From NCBI GenBank assembly GCA_001687465.1, contig LVLI01000196.1, positions 124,001 to 188,000 on the forward strand: 64,000 bases of DNA, in the 5' to 3' direction. This document shows, in pieces, positions 1 to 10,932 of the stretch. Position numbers and translations under genes: made by a program. Positions within the stretch are counted from its first letter, which is position 1; every line of letters starts with the position of its first letter. The notes beneath the pieces are model-generated. The model saw only the letters and a list, made by a program, of their open reading frames with translations, was not told the DNA's origin and did no database searches. Source of the stretch: Halocafeteria seosinensis. Taxonomy: Eukaryota; Sar; Bigyra; Bicosoecida.

Positions 1-3000
1 CAATTCAGCCACAGATTTCTTCCTATGCAGAAAGTCTTCGCTTTTGGTGAGGTCCAATCCAGGTGGTAGCGCATGAACATCGTTTACCACAGCAAGCAGG
101 TGGAAAAATATGAACGCGTCTTCACAAACCAGCGACAATTTCCAAAGCTCCATCAAACTCCTGTCTGAATGCAAAGCAGGCGGAAGAAATCCTTGGCTAA
201 TGTTTTCCGAAAAAAGCTGAAGTTTCTCATGGCATGCTGTGATATGCGACAGCAAGGAAGACTTCAAGGTGTACTGCAAGCTTGTTCCACTCGTTACGAA
301 CTCCGCCATGATGAGGTTTTTCAGGTTCTCCGAGATTCTTGTACGAACTTCCTCCGAGACAAATTCGGTGTCGAGAAACAGCCGGTGGGCGTAACCAGCC
401 CCTCGCATGGATATTTGCCGAAGCAGTTCATCTTGGTGACAAAGAGAAGACAAAAAGACCATGTGCAATAGTTCAAGCCTTTCCGCGGTTGCTCTACATT
501 TGTTCGTTGCCACGAGGAGACTGAGAAGCCAAATTAGCGTGGATTTCTTTTGAGTCTTGACCTTCGCTTGCACAAACATGAGCATAAGCTGATCATAGAG
601 CCAACGAAGAGTATCCCCATCTTCAGCAGAAGATGAGCCTGAATTCAGATCCGTCAGAACGGCATGCTGCGATTCGAATCCCCGAGCCTGCAACGTACTA
701 GCTTCCAGAAGCGAGTGCCCAACCTGAACCTGCAACATTTCATGCTTTACGTGTTCAAAGCGCAAGAGCATTCCAAGCACTTCGTAGTACAATCTCGAGC
801 ACTTTATTGGTAAAAGTTGATACTCATTTTGAGAGCCTTTCCAATCCTCTAGACCAAAATTGCCATAGCGCATTTCGCCAGCAGCGATAGCACCTAGACA
901 GCGAATGGCGTTGCACGCCATTTGCATGTTCGTACTTTGGTCTGAAATACACCTTTTTCGCATATCCTCCAATACCCGCAAGAAGTCTTCTAGTGGGTCT
1001 TCCGAGAGTGCCCACGATAGCGGGTAGTATCGACCGAGTACCATCAGCCCTATGGTTGCACCCCTGTTAACATCTTCCAGAGGAGACAGAAGGTAGGACA
1101 CCAACCTCTTTACCAAACCAGAAGTAGACTTCGACAATTCTTCTAAGCTAGTTGATTCCCTTTCGTGAGTCCAAAGACCAGCACATGTCCACCCAATGAA
1201 GCAAAGAGCACCATGTATCTCGTTAATCCTTTGAGCAGACAACGACTTCACGCTCTCACTATCTGGAATGCTTTCTTCAAACTCTTTAAGAGAGAACAAG
1301 GATTCATTCAATGGGTTGTTTCGGGACGAGATGCCGTAGAGAACGGCCGCATTTTCTCGTGGGTGAAGATAGGGCAGCTTCCCGAGCTGTTTAAACCACT
1401 GCAGAGCATTCTTGTTTCGATACTGTTCAGAAAAGTACGTTGGTACCATCCTTGCCAAGACGACCAGCACATCCGTAGATATACCACAAACTTCTTCACT
1501 GGGAAGCGTCGTTGTCAGACGCAACTGAGCCTCGGCCATCAATGCAAGCATGCGCATTGTGGATGCCGAAGAGAGAGCCGAAGAGCCATTGCCACTCTCT
1601 GTACCAACTGACATTCCAAGCAAGTATCCCCGAGGAGACAAACCACTGTTTACGGCTGAAGCTATCATTGTCGTCATCAAGAATTGCAACGCACACACAG
1701 TTCCACGTGGTCCAAGTGAAATGAAATTACTTCCATAAAGTAAGTCGGGAGTTAGGTTGTCGCCACAGAGGGACTCCACCTTTGCCTTAGACGCCTCCTG
1801 GCCACTGAAACAGATGTAAGATATAAGCGATGGAAAAGCAGGATAAAGAGGAGCGACTATATGAAACGGGGAATCAGCAGAAGCTGAGTTAGGATTCGCA
1901 GGCTCATATACCCTATCGTCTTGCCGTTGCTCTGGGACAAGCTGAATATCTCCGTCATCGTCGCTGTAAAGGTCTTCCTCTTCATTGGATTCCTTCTCTT
2001 GCTTTCGTTGAGACAAGAAGACCTCGCTCTCCATTGCCAGTTCCCATGAAAGCCTTAGCCCCGAACGGCTGTCTATCCCCAAAACCTGTCCTGATTTGCC
2101 AAAAGGATTCAAGCCATAAAATGCATGATCCCTTATCTCTTGCCGAGAGTCGTCTAACAAAAGTAAGCATAGATATCTGCACAGCCCCAAAACCGATAGC
2201 CGCATTTCCATACCTGGTGCATCATCGGTCGTGTACTTACCGTGCACGAACATCCGAAAACGGAAAGATACGAAGTGCCCATTCAAGGGCTACTTGTCGC
2301 GTTCTCGCATTTTGATGGCATGCATATTTTAGCAGTAAATTACTCAGACGACTGTTTTGGCTCCCAGGATTCTGAAAAGCAAAAGACACTCTTGAAGCAG
2401 CCTCGACGACAGAGAGCTGCGTTTCCGAGGCTTCGGCGGACAGCAGTTCAAAAAGCCCCTCAGGGACTCCGGTAGACGACCCATCCGGGCGCTCAATTTT
2501 CGTGTCCCGAACAATATGAGGGTAGTGCTCGGATAGACTACCTAAACTAGAGTATGCCATTTCCCTCACTCTTTTCTCCACCTTGGATTGAGAGCCCATT
2601 AGAGCCACTGTTTCAGAGTCCAACCCAGCCAAAAGAAGCTTGCATAGCAGCTGCAACAGCTCCACACCAAATTTCTCCACACCGCCAGCATTTCCCAATC
2701 GAATGAAGTCATGGACTAAATCAACAGCGCTTTCCCTCAAACGAAACGTGGTATGCTGGCCTTGCAAGGACTCGCGAACACACCTGCGACGGGGATTTAC
2801 TCGGGTGTAGACCTACCCCGGACGCCTCAAGCAAACCAAGACGGATACTCACATCATTAGGTATGGACTAAACTCTTCACTAAAGGTTTTTTGAGCCTTA
2901 CGAAAAATCTTAAGGCCCATCAAGTTGACCGCTTCTGGGCATGGTGTCCGGTAATCCTCCCTGCTCAGAGACCCCAACGAAATTCCATATACTGATACCC

Positions 3001-4281
3001 TACAGTCAAAAGACCATTACGTACAACGCTTCAGAAGACACCCCCGTTATCATGTAACTAATGGAGCGCAGTGTGTCAATCGATATTCCCTCATGCCACA
3101 AATCATATACATACCGTTCGTCATTGTCTTTGATGACTTGATTCCCCTGCGTGCGGACAACCAGAAGCGGTTAGTATCGAAGTACACCCCGGTATAGAAA
3201 TGCAAGTTCGTCATACTTCAGCAAACCCTGCAGCCAAGACACTTAAGCAGTCGTCTTGAGAGATTATTTTCCGGCAGAAAATGGAGATATTTTTATGAAT
3301 CTCTTGCACTGCTGTTCTGTCTTGAGGAACTTTGACATCTTCAGTAGGAAACATTTCTCTTACAGCTCGAACGCTAACACCTCGAGGCAATGATTCAATG
3401 GGAATTTCGCTAGAGGAGTCAGCAAGGGACGCTACATCCCTTACATGCGGAGACAAGAGAAGAAAATCGCGGAATTTCTCTAGAAGATTACTGACCAACT
3501 CTTGTTTCGAAGCCAGAGTCTCTTTCATCGCTGACTCAGTATCAACGTGGATATTGGCCATATTTGCTTTCTCCATGCAACAAATTACAGTATTCGACCA
3601 TGTAACAAAACTCGTAGTCGAAAAGAGATCCTCATCTAATAAGTCCTTGACTATAGAGGATGTATTTCCTCCCAGTCCATTCAGAGCTCTCTGCATTCTT
3701 GGCAAATAGTCAGGCAGAAGCTAATAAGCTCCACCACAGTCAAACCATACCTTCAAGTACGTTAACGCAATTCGCTTTCGAAACGAGGGAGCATCATGCT
3801 GACATGCCTTCAAAATTTCACACACCGGCAACTGTATCCTCTTGCTATTACTGCTTATCCGCTTACTGATGTGTGATAGAAGTTCCAAAGCCTGCGGTTA
3901 GGAGTGAACGATTGAAAAATGAGCATTAACTCCAAAACTCAAATGCTGGTTGTCGTCTCCATTCTCACACTGGCTCTTCTTTCGGGTGTGATTGTGGCCT
4001 CATCCCTAGCCCACTCTACCCCTTCATCGTCTGCACGTATAGTGGAATTCCTTCACAGAGCAGGACCTTCTTCTCCTTCCTCTGTCCGTGTTTTTCAAGG
4101 ACAACATCGTTATAAGAACACAGGGCAGAAACACAAAACTCACTTTATCTCGTGTCTCAGGTGGCTCCGGGGATAATTGGGAGAGCAGAGGAGGCAGTAG
4201 CTTGGGGATAACATGGCAGACTTGGTCATCAGAGGTGGAAGCCAAGCGTACCAACACCCTTGACAGTTGCTCTTTATCCAT
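1..4281 (-). CDS. ECM29: ECM29 proteasome adaptor/scaffold homolog (partial, 5' part)
   Basis: HEAT-repeat protein that tethers the 26S proteasome. Exons on the minus strand: 4281-4144, 3891-3751, 3720-3217, 3146-3025, 2999-2853, 2783-2241 and 2176 to the window edge, all phase-consistent, giving about 1257 codons of a family that is usually about 1800 aa. The N-terminus (LPPLLSQL, then ALELLSHISKRISS, IQLPV) matches the ECM29 start. Further in, VREMAYSSLGSL, RQVALEWALRIFP and RYLCLLLLDDSRQEIRD match conserved ECM29 repeats. The exon from 2176 is open to base 1, with the 3' part outside the window. The exon 4/5 junction needs either a 25-nt intron (3024-3000) or a 115-nt one (3114-3000); the short version keeps a segment that fits the human protein better. 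Start Met at 4281 fits the family N-terminus. Confidence 0.88.
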
Positions 4282-4495
4282 GTCAAACGAGAAAAAGAAA
4301 AAACGCTATAATAGAAAATAAATAAAAATAATACACCGTGTATATTCACGGTATCAATTCATTCTACTACCACCAACTGCGGTTGGCAGTAGTACGTCAC
4401 TCTTCGGAATTGTTATTGTCTTCAACTTTAGAGAGGGTAGCGCTCCATATACTCTTCATTCACCCTCATATACAGCAGGACTGTCAAGGGAAGAC

Positions 4496-5925
4496 ATGAA
4501 CCGAAGGCCAACGGGAGGAGGGAAATCGTCGACCGAGACGAATGTGCAAACTGTCTCGCCCTCTCCACCGGACGAGACGTCGTTGATCAAAGACAATGTT
4601 GTCTGGAGCACCCTACAGCGATGGAGTACAGTCTTGTGGGAGAGATGTTCGGCTCCTTTCAGTGGTACATCACATAACAATGTCCGGACTGTGGCTCTGA
4701 TGGCGTTAGCGGCGAGTTTACCGCTGGTATACTACCTGCGCAAGTCTGGAAAATTAACCAGTTTGTTCTTCTTAGGACGTGGAACGCGAAAGGAGTTTCC
4801 CAGCACGGAAGACTTTTTAGCCCAATTCCCAGGGGCAACCAAGAAGCAAAAGTGGAATGAGGCTCTTCGAAGAGCCTCTCATACGGCATACAAGGCGCAA
4901 ACGCTACAACCTCTCTCTACGATCCCGCATGTGAAAGTTGACAATGGCATTCCCTTCGTAATTTCTGAGATGAACTTGACAAGTATGGCCAGCAAGAAAG
5001 GTATTCAACCGAAAAATGCTGCTGAAAAGCCTGACAGTCTAGGAAACATCGATCCTCTACTTGTGCTGATGAATAATTTCCTGCAAGACTACGTGCTCGC
5101 TTTGAACAAATTCCCGGCTGTTGACCATCACAGTCTGATCATTACACGGGAGTTCATCGACCAAGACACCTACCTCACTTCAAAGGATTTCACAGCGTTC
5201 TGGACTTGGTAAGTCTACGTGAGAGACGATATAGTGCTTGTGATTGGTATTTGAAAGAACAAAGTTTTTTGTTCCTGCAGCGTCTCTGAGATTGACGCAC
5301 TCGGGTTTTTCAATTGTGGAAGTGAGTCTGGGGCATCCCAACCTCGGAAACATCTCCAATTCATCCCCATGTCATCGATGAAGTCGAAGATGCCACAAGA
5401 AATTTTGGAGAGCTCACGTCTGGATGTAAGCGAATGTTCTCCGCTAAATTCAATTGTCTAAACCATAAACTGGGTGACCAACTGCAGATTGTTCCTATCG
5501 ATAAGGCCATATACGAAGAAAGGCAGAATGAAGCGCACTCGTCTCTACCGGGAAGCCCTTTCAAACTGTCCAAATTCAACTTTCAACACGCAGTTGCCAT
5601 GATTGGGAAAAACGTTCATGAAATGTCTGCGAAAGAGGCGGGGAAAGTGTTATACCACTGGTATACCTCCCTTTTGTATACAGCCGGGTTCACTCCACCG
5701 ACCAGTGATACCCCATCCAAGTGTAAACCTCACAACGTGCTTCTCACACGCCATTGGATGATGGTAGTACCGCGAGTAACAGCCTTCTGTAATGGCGTAG
5801 AAGCCAACGGACTCGCTTACGCTGGAATGCTATTGACACGAGACGAGGAACAGGCTCAATGGTTAGAGAGAGTTGGCTCATTGGAAGTGCTGAAGAACTG
5901 CGCGGCGCAAACATCCGGCGTCTAG
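4496..5925 (+). CDS. Ap4A phosphorylase / ATP adenylyltransferase (APA1/2 family)
   Basis: HIT-superfamily enzyme expected to split diadenosine tetraphosphate with phosphate into ATP and ADP. Exons 4496-5208, 5281-5425, 5488-5925 (431 aa). Family landmarks: LNKFPAVDHHSLIITREF, then ALGFFNCGSESGASQ, and a C-terminal half with NVLLTRHWMMVVPR. The usual catalytic motif H-x-H-x-Q appears as R-K-H-L-Q (about residues 255-259): the nucleophile-position His and the Gln are kept, the first His is Arg. An N-terminal extension of about 100 residues with a hydrophobic stretch (VALMALAASLPLVYYL, about 65-80) is unusual for this soluble family and suggests a membrane anchor or targeting segment. Family confident; activity uncertain because of the Arg. 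Confidence 0.88.
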
Positions 5926-6003
5926 GTTGTGAGCTCCTGCATTGCGCTTTCAGCTAGGTGTTTTACATATGTCGTTCCTATTGCACACATCGAAAATAGT
6001 CTA

Positions 6004-6622
6004 TTATTCTGTGAATGCTTTCCTTAACTTAGTGCGTTGAGAACTACTTGTTTCCGGCGTGATTGTAGCGGTTGTTTCGGCTTCTCTGGTCCGCTTTCCA
6101 GTTGCTGCAGCCGCCGCCCCTGTCCCTGGCGGTGAACTCAACTCATCCGAAGCAGAGCGCTGTACTGTTGGGCTGGCGAAAGAATCAGCCACGACAGGAC
6201 TGTCAGGTACCTCTTCACTAAGCATGTGTTGGTCTTCCTCGTCAAAGTACTGCAGTCACAAGTATTCCATGCTCTTCAACCGATGCCTGATTCCACACAC
6301 CTACAATGGCACATACTGGATTAGATTTCGGCTGAAACTGATAAAAATGCCGAAGAAGAATATTCTCATCTTCTGTGTTAATCACTCCCTTGTGGGGTGG
6401 ATCTGTATTGTGTAGAGGAATGTATTGTTGCGCCTGCTGCAGCTGCAAAACCACCAGAAACACCAACAAAAAACATAGTCAGTGTGTGAGCCAACTTGTA
6501 TCGCTCTTATAAGAATTATTGGAACTTACAATTTTCCTTCCGGGAGGCGCATCCTTGGTACAAACTTTAATGAAGTTGTATTCACTTCTGACAGGGAGAT
6601 TCTCTAGCAGAAACGACGTCAT
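6004..6622 (-). CDS. DDA1: DDA1, DET1- and DDB1-associated protein of CRL4 ubiquitin ligases
   Basis: Small core subunit of the DDB1-CUL4 ubiquitin ligase. Exons 6622-6530, 6445-6317, 6249-6004, all phase 0 (155 aa, against about 100 in animals). The N-terminal block FLLENLPVRSEYNF matches FLxGLPVxNxxNF of DDA1; exon 2 gives YIPLHNTDPP and NTEDENILLRHFYQ, matching the signature YLPTxxYPxEQxxxTExTNILLRYLHQ. The tail is Ser/Pro/Ala-rich with a KRTREAE basic patch, like the poorly conserved DDA1 C-terminus. The splice at 6317/6249 removes a short open stretch; the GTATGT donor is strong. It lies divergent to the unknown gene at 7064. CDT1, a classical CRL4 target, is encoded 9 kb away. Confidence 0.85.
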
Positions 6623-7063
6623 TGTTTTGCTCGTATATATATGTGTTAGGTGTTGCTAGGCCCCTGAACTCGTTTATATCAAAGCCTACATGATCAGTGA
6701 CTCATGCCATTTTCCATCTACTTGTGCGTATAATGGAAGACTAGTTGGGGTCGATCAAACCGGAAAATGGCTACGCGTACTACTTTTGTGGCACTGTCTT
6801 AACTTTTTGCTTGGCGTTGAAGTTGCCGGGCCACAGTGTTGCCCTTAAAGTTTAAACCTCGAGAAGTTGAAGCGATGATGGTATGTATGCACGCCAAGCT
6901 TCGGACATACGGACGACTTGCCGAGTTGAGACGATAATGTAGTTTGAATTGATTGAGAATCGTGTACTCGTTCACTTTGGAAGAGTGATTCCCAAGAAAG
7001 GTATATCCACGACTCTGGTGTGTGAAGATAGGGCCAAGATCTTAGCTCGGGGAAATCAGTGTT
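6623..7063. other. Divergent intergenic region, DDA1 / unknown gene
   Basis: A 441-bp spacer between two outward-facing genes. A TATATATATATG run lies at about 6633-6644, roughly 15 bp upstream of the DDA1 start codon. No coding signal or RNA gene seen. Confidence 0.6.
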
Positions 7064-8401
7064 ATGGAGACAAACGGTCAAAACGAGGATGAACTACAAA
7101 GTCAACTCTCGGAGTACAACGAATACCACTTACTGCAGCTGACACTCCTTGCGTTAGAGGCTCATACTTTACACGAAGACTGCAAGTTGGCCTCGTATCT
7201 GGAAGCCCGGCAACAGTACGAGCGTGGTCAGCATGATAGGGAGAGCGATGTCGAGGAACCGTCGGTGGATGATAGAAAGATAACAAGATTGCAGCAGCTG
7301 CACGATGCTCTCCTATCGTCGTCTCTCGCTTGGAAACAATGCCCTGCGGAAGCGATTCAGTTCCTGATAGAGATAGCAGAACGTTGCCTGCAGTCCTCCC
7401 GAATTTGTAGCACTATCACAGAGCTGAGAAACACGCTACGTGTATTCTGTTCGGGTGAAATTGACCCTAAAATTGCTAAATACTTTCCTACTCTGGATTC
7501 GCGTACCGATCGTCCCAGCTCGGGGCTCTTGGTTCCACTGGAATGGGTATACGGGAACAAAAGGGAACTTGGCCAGCGGTTGGACAATCTCAAAGAGATT
7601 GAGCAATTTGGAGTCCGTGGATTCCCATCTATATTCTATATCGAGAACCCAGATAAGTTAGAAACAGTTGAAAATGCTTTATCATCATGTTCTGCGAGGG
7701 AAGCCGCGGATGGTTCCGAAGAAACAAGTGAGAATAACCGGCAAGACGACACTTGCAAAGACAATTCTGACCAGCAGTTGAGAAGGGATATTGAACGAGA
7801 TGAATTCCAGATTAACGGGAGTCATGTATCCGGTGGAACTGTTCATTTTGAAGGGGTAGTTACTACACTGAAAGATACTATAGAATCAGTGCTTTGCATA
7901 TTTTACAACCAGCAGATCAACGACCGCCCTAACATGGACTCGTTGGTCCGGGAGATTCTGAGAATTGCAAACAGGACAAAAAGTGGAGGGGATTCCTTCG
8001 ACAGTGCCAATAGACTATTCATCAATAGCGATCACTTCTGTTTAATGCCTGACAGCGTGGCAGCACCCCCAATACGCATCCATGTCGACTTCGGTCCGAC
8101 AGAGTTCTTTGACCAGGAGCCGATGTGGACCGGAGGCTTACGATTCTCTATAGAGTGCATTACAGTATACAGAGTCGGGCAAATCGACGACCCCGAAGAA
8201 ACCAACGAAGATGCATCGGAGTATGTACGAGGGCAGTTGCTTCCATGGTCGCGAAGAGTTAACGCCAAACCTCTCTCCAATTTACGGCTAACCTGTGCTT
8301 ATCGAAGGTACCTTTACTCGCCCTTCTCAGTTGCTTCTGGGAAGCCAATGCTGCATAACTGCATTGATGACGGTGGGCACGTGCATTTTATTCTCCAATG
8401 A
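7064..8401 (+). CDS. Unknown protein, intronless, 445 aa
   Basis: A single uninterrupted frame, in contrast to its intron-bearing neighbours. I do not recognise the family. The N-terminal third is Glu/Leu-rich and looks helical (YHLLQLTLLALEAHTL, about residues 22-37). The middle (about 205-250) is acidic and low in complexity (EETSENNRQDDTCKDN). The C-terminal 190 residues look folded, with alternating hydrophobic strands (RIHVDFGPTEFF, LRFSIECITVYRV) and three Cys. No signal peptide, membrane helix or catalytic motif is evident. It ends 25 bp from the end of the convergent RGG gene. ATG at 7064 is the first in-frame Met. Confidence 0.75.
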   Translation: METNGQNEDELQSQLSEYNEYHLLQLTLLALEAHTLHEDCKLASYLEARQQYERGQHDRESDVEEPSVDDRKITRLQQLHDALLSSSLAWKQCPAEAIQFLIEIAERCLQSSRICSTITELRNTLRVFCSGEIDPKIAKYFPTLDSRTDRPSSGLLVPLEWVYGNKRELGQRLDNLKEIEQFGVRGFPSIFYIENPDKLETVENALSSCSAREAADGSEETSENNRQDDTCKDNSDQQLRRDIERDEFQINGSHVSGGTVHFEGVVTTLKDTIESVLCIFYNQQINDRPNMDSLVREILRIANRTKSGGDSFDSANRLFINSDHFCLMPDSVAAPPIRIHVDFGPTEFFDQEPMWTGGLRFSIECITVYRVGQIDDPEETNEDASEYVRGQLLPWSRRVNAKPLSNLRLTCAYRRYLYSPFSVASGKPMLHNCIDDGGHVHFILQ

Positions 8402-8426
8402 GGACGGCCCAATGACAGGATCAGGA

Positions 8427-9666
8427 TCACCAAATGCTTTGACCAAAGGGCCCACCCCCATTATCAAAGAACTGATCTCCACCAAAAGGCCACCCGAAGA
8501 AGCCATTGTTTTGCTGACGTCTCCGGTTTGATCGTTGTGGTGCTGGCCGATCCTGCGGTGGTCCTCGTGTTTGTCGGATTTCATCATCTGGTTCCGTACG
8601 GTCCTGACGCGGTCGTTGAACTCCCCGCTCCTGGTCTTTTTTATTAACTGGTATGAACGATCCTTCCTGTTTTCGGTCATGTTCATCTTGTGATGGATGG
8701 ATCGTATTTTGCCTGGAGCCGTGGAATCCACCTCCGCGACCACGACCGCGGCCCCTCGACGATCCTCTTCCCCGACCACGACCTCTTCCGCGGCCACGTT
8801 TTGGAGGATTATCACGTCGGATGATTGGTATGACGTTGTCATCATCCGGAGTGCGTATATCGCTGGCTCCGGTGCTGCTGTTTTCTTCTGATTCACGCTC
8901 TACAGGTGAGGTACGGAAATTTTGTTGATGCCCATCTTGTAGATCTTCGTCTTCTTCCTCGTCCTCCAATGACTGATCAGTTGTGTCTTCTGGTGGAGCG
9001 GAAGCGGACATCTGTGTTACTCTATTCAGGACAGCATCTGCATCTCTCGCTAAAGCGGCCCATTTCTTTTTGAGTTCCTTCTGATCTTCTTTCGTGCATC
9101 CAAGCACAACCGATTGGTACTTGTAATCTATGGCCCCTAGTTCCTCGGATTCCGGACTGGATGCATTGGCGTGCTCGTGGATACGTTGAGCTACGTGAGA
9201 AGCTCTCTGCAGATCATTTGCAGCGTTCGCCTCGTGCAGTTCGTTTTTCAATTCTTCAAATCGTCCCATAGCTTTTTCGAAGTCTTGTTGTTGTTCCGGG
9301 TGTCGTACTGGGGTGACTTCAATGTGCAAGTTTTCCAGCATTTCCCGGATAAACTTGCCTTTAGCTAGGAGATCCTCTCGATCTGCTTGCGTCAACTTGC
9401 TCAATTCATTTTCTGAGGTATATCGATCGACCCGTTCCTGATACAACTGCATGTGCTCCTTTAGCTTGTGCGCCTGTAAAATGAGCAGTCCGTCGAATAA
9501 AATAAAATGTTCTCCCAAGGAAGGAGTTCAACATCAAGCGTACCTCTTGCCGCAAGATCTGCGTATCTTGCATCAGAGTATCCAGCTCGTTCGTTAAATG
9601 GGAAGCATACTTCCCATAGCTATCTTGTCGCTGTATAGGTCCTGGGGATGCCGTAGGAGACGACAT
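8427..9666 (-). CDS. RGG-rich protein with N-terminal coiled coil (unknown, probable RNA binding)
   Basis: Exons 9666-9544 and 9473-8427 (phase 0 junction; 389 aa). Residues about 15-180 are strongly helical and charged, compatible with a coiled coil. An acidic stretch follows (LEDEEEDED, about 215). Residues about 265-290 form a Gly-Arg tract (GRGRGRGRGRG, then RGRGRGRGGGF) typical of RNA-binding or condensate-forming proteins and of arginine methylation sites. The C-terminus is aromatic and Gly-rich (GFFGWPFGG, then GGGPFGQSIW). No RRM, KH or helicase motif is visible, so RNA binding is inferred from composition only. I do not recognise an orthologous family. Confidence 0.75.
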
Positions 9667-10032
9667 AATGAAATACCGCTCGCTTTCGGCTTGTACGTGT
9701 AATTACCCTTCCACGAGGGAGTGGTGTTGAATAATAGCAACTACTCGCCTATTCTTTGTCGGCTTTTTCAAGACACAACTACTACCTGTTAAGACATTCC
9801 ACTTTCTGTAATTTCCAATCCATTGGTGCTACACTGTAGCTCTCCAGGTCTGCACAAGCTATGAGGATAGTCTGTGAAGCTCCAGATTCTAGAATTTAAC
9901 TTATTCCATTGTTCTACGCGACATTACGGTACTACGCGGACAATTTTACCGTAGTTCGAGCATACTATATTCATTGACATAGTAAGTGGAAGGAGGGGGA
10001 AAGCTAAGCAGTCTAAGTATCTGCCGGAGCAC
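9667..10032. other. Divergent intergenic region, RGG gene / ERV2-like gene
   Basis: A 366-bp spacer with no open frame of note and no recognisable RNA gene; a presumed bidirectional promoter. Confidence 0.5.
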
Positions 10033-10930
10033 ATGGACGAAGAACGTCAGCCATTGACCGAGGGGGATTCTGGTGTTGATGGCACCATGCGCACACATGC
10101 CCATAGCATGAAACGAAAAGTAGATTTCAATAGGTGGCCGGTATACCTCAAACAGGCCTGCATTGCGCTCTCCATAGTGGCGGTAGTTGTCTTTCTTCTG
10201 TTCCCTCGGGGCATCGAAAGCAAACAGAAACCCGCTGTGGGCGCTCCTTCGGGGCAACAACAATCTCTATTACGGCAAGGAAAGTTTGGGGAAGATGGAC
10301 ATGGACAGAAGCCGTCAGGTACGTCTCTGGTTGTACTCGACTCGAGGTCACTTGTAGATGGGGACACCTTTTTATTTTTGTGTGTGTGTTTTCCTGGGAT
10401 ACGGCAGGTCCTCCTAGCCGAGAGGAACTGGGGGCGAGCACTTGGACGTTGCTGCATCATATGGCCGCCCATTTTGATGCTAAACCCACCGAAGAACGCC
10501 AAAAGCAGGTATGCATGCGAAGAAGTAATGCATGTCTTGAACGTACACACAAGTTGAAATTCTTTTGCTCTTGCGTATGTCCTGTGAGTGCAGGTAGCTG
10601 ATTTCATAAAACTGCTGGGACAGCTGTATCCTTGCGATGCATGTCGTGAGCACTTCCAGTAAGTGGCCTAGTTTGATGCAGCGATGGTGTATCCTTCTCT
10701 CACTATGGTAAGGAACCATGGCTCCTCGTTTTCTTCCCAGGAAAATGGTGGAGGACAACCCGCCCAGAACGGAGTCGAACTCCGCGCTCTCCACATGGCT
10801 GTGCGAGCGACATAACGAAGTGAATCGCCGCCTAGGGAAGGATGAGTTCCCATGCAATGTGAAATCTCTAAAAGACAGATGGGGAGATTGTGGGTGCTTC
10901 CCAGAGGATACAACAGAAAACACGGTGTAA
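10033..10930 (+). CDS. ERV/ALR sulfhydryl oxidase, membrane-anchored ERV2-like
   Basis: FAD-dependent thiol oxidase that makes disulfides and passes electrons to oxygen. Exons 10033-10318, 10408-10508, 10594-10658, 10741-10930 (213 aa). An N-terminal hydrophobic segment (ACIALSIVAVVVFLLFP, about residues 43-59) predicts a type II membrane protein. The Erv/ALR fold is clear: REELGASTWTLLHHMAA, then LYPCDACREHFQ with the active-site CxxC, NPPRTESNSALSTWLCERHN and FPCN. The extreme C-terminus carries CGC (WGDCGCFPED), the shuttle motif typical of yeast Erv2. The anchor plus C-terminal CGC favours the ER-type enzyme over mitochondrial Erv1. Its stop codon is 2 bp from that of the convergent TMEM65-like gene. 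Confidence 0.93.
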
Positions 10931-10932
10931 TG

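Noticed and set aside
8653-8928. Pro/Arg-rich plus-strand frames opposite the RGG gene
   Set aside because: Antisense of Gly-Arg codons; composition explains the open frame.
9406-9543. Read-through of exon 1 of the RGG protein to a stop at 9406
   Set aside because: The GTACGC donor at 9543 and a clean CAG acceptor join the frame to the long second exon in phase 0.
10047-10923. Several long minus-strand frames under the ERV2-like gene
   Set aside because: The plus strand carries a complete, phase-consistent Erv domain; the antisense frames have no family signal.
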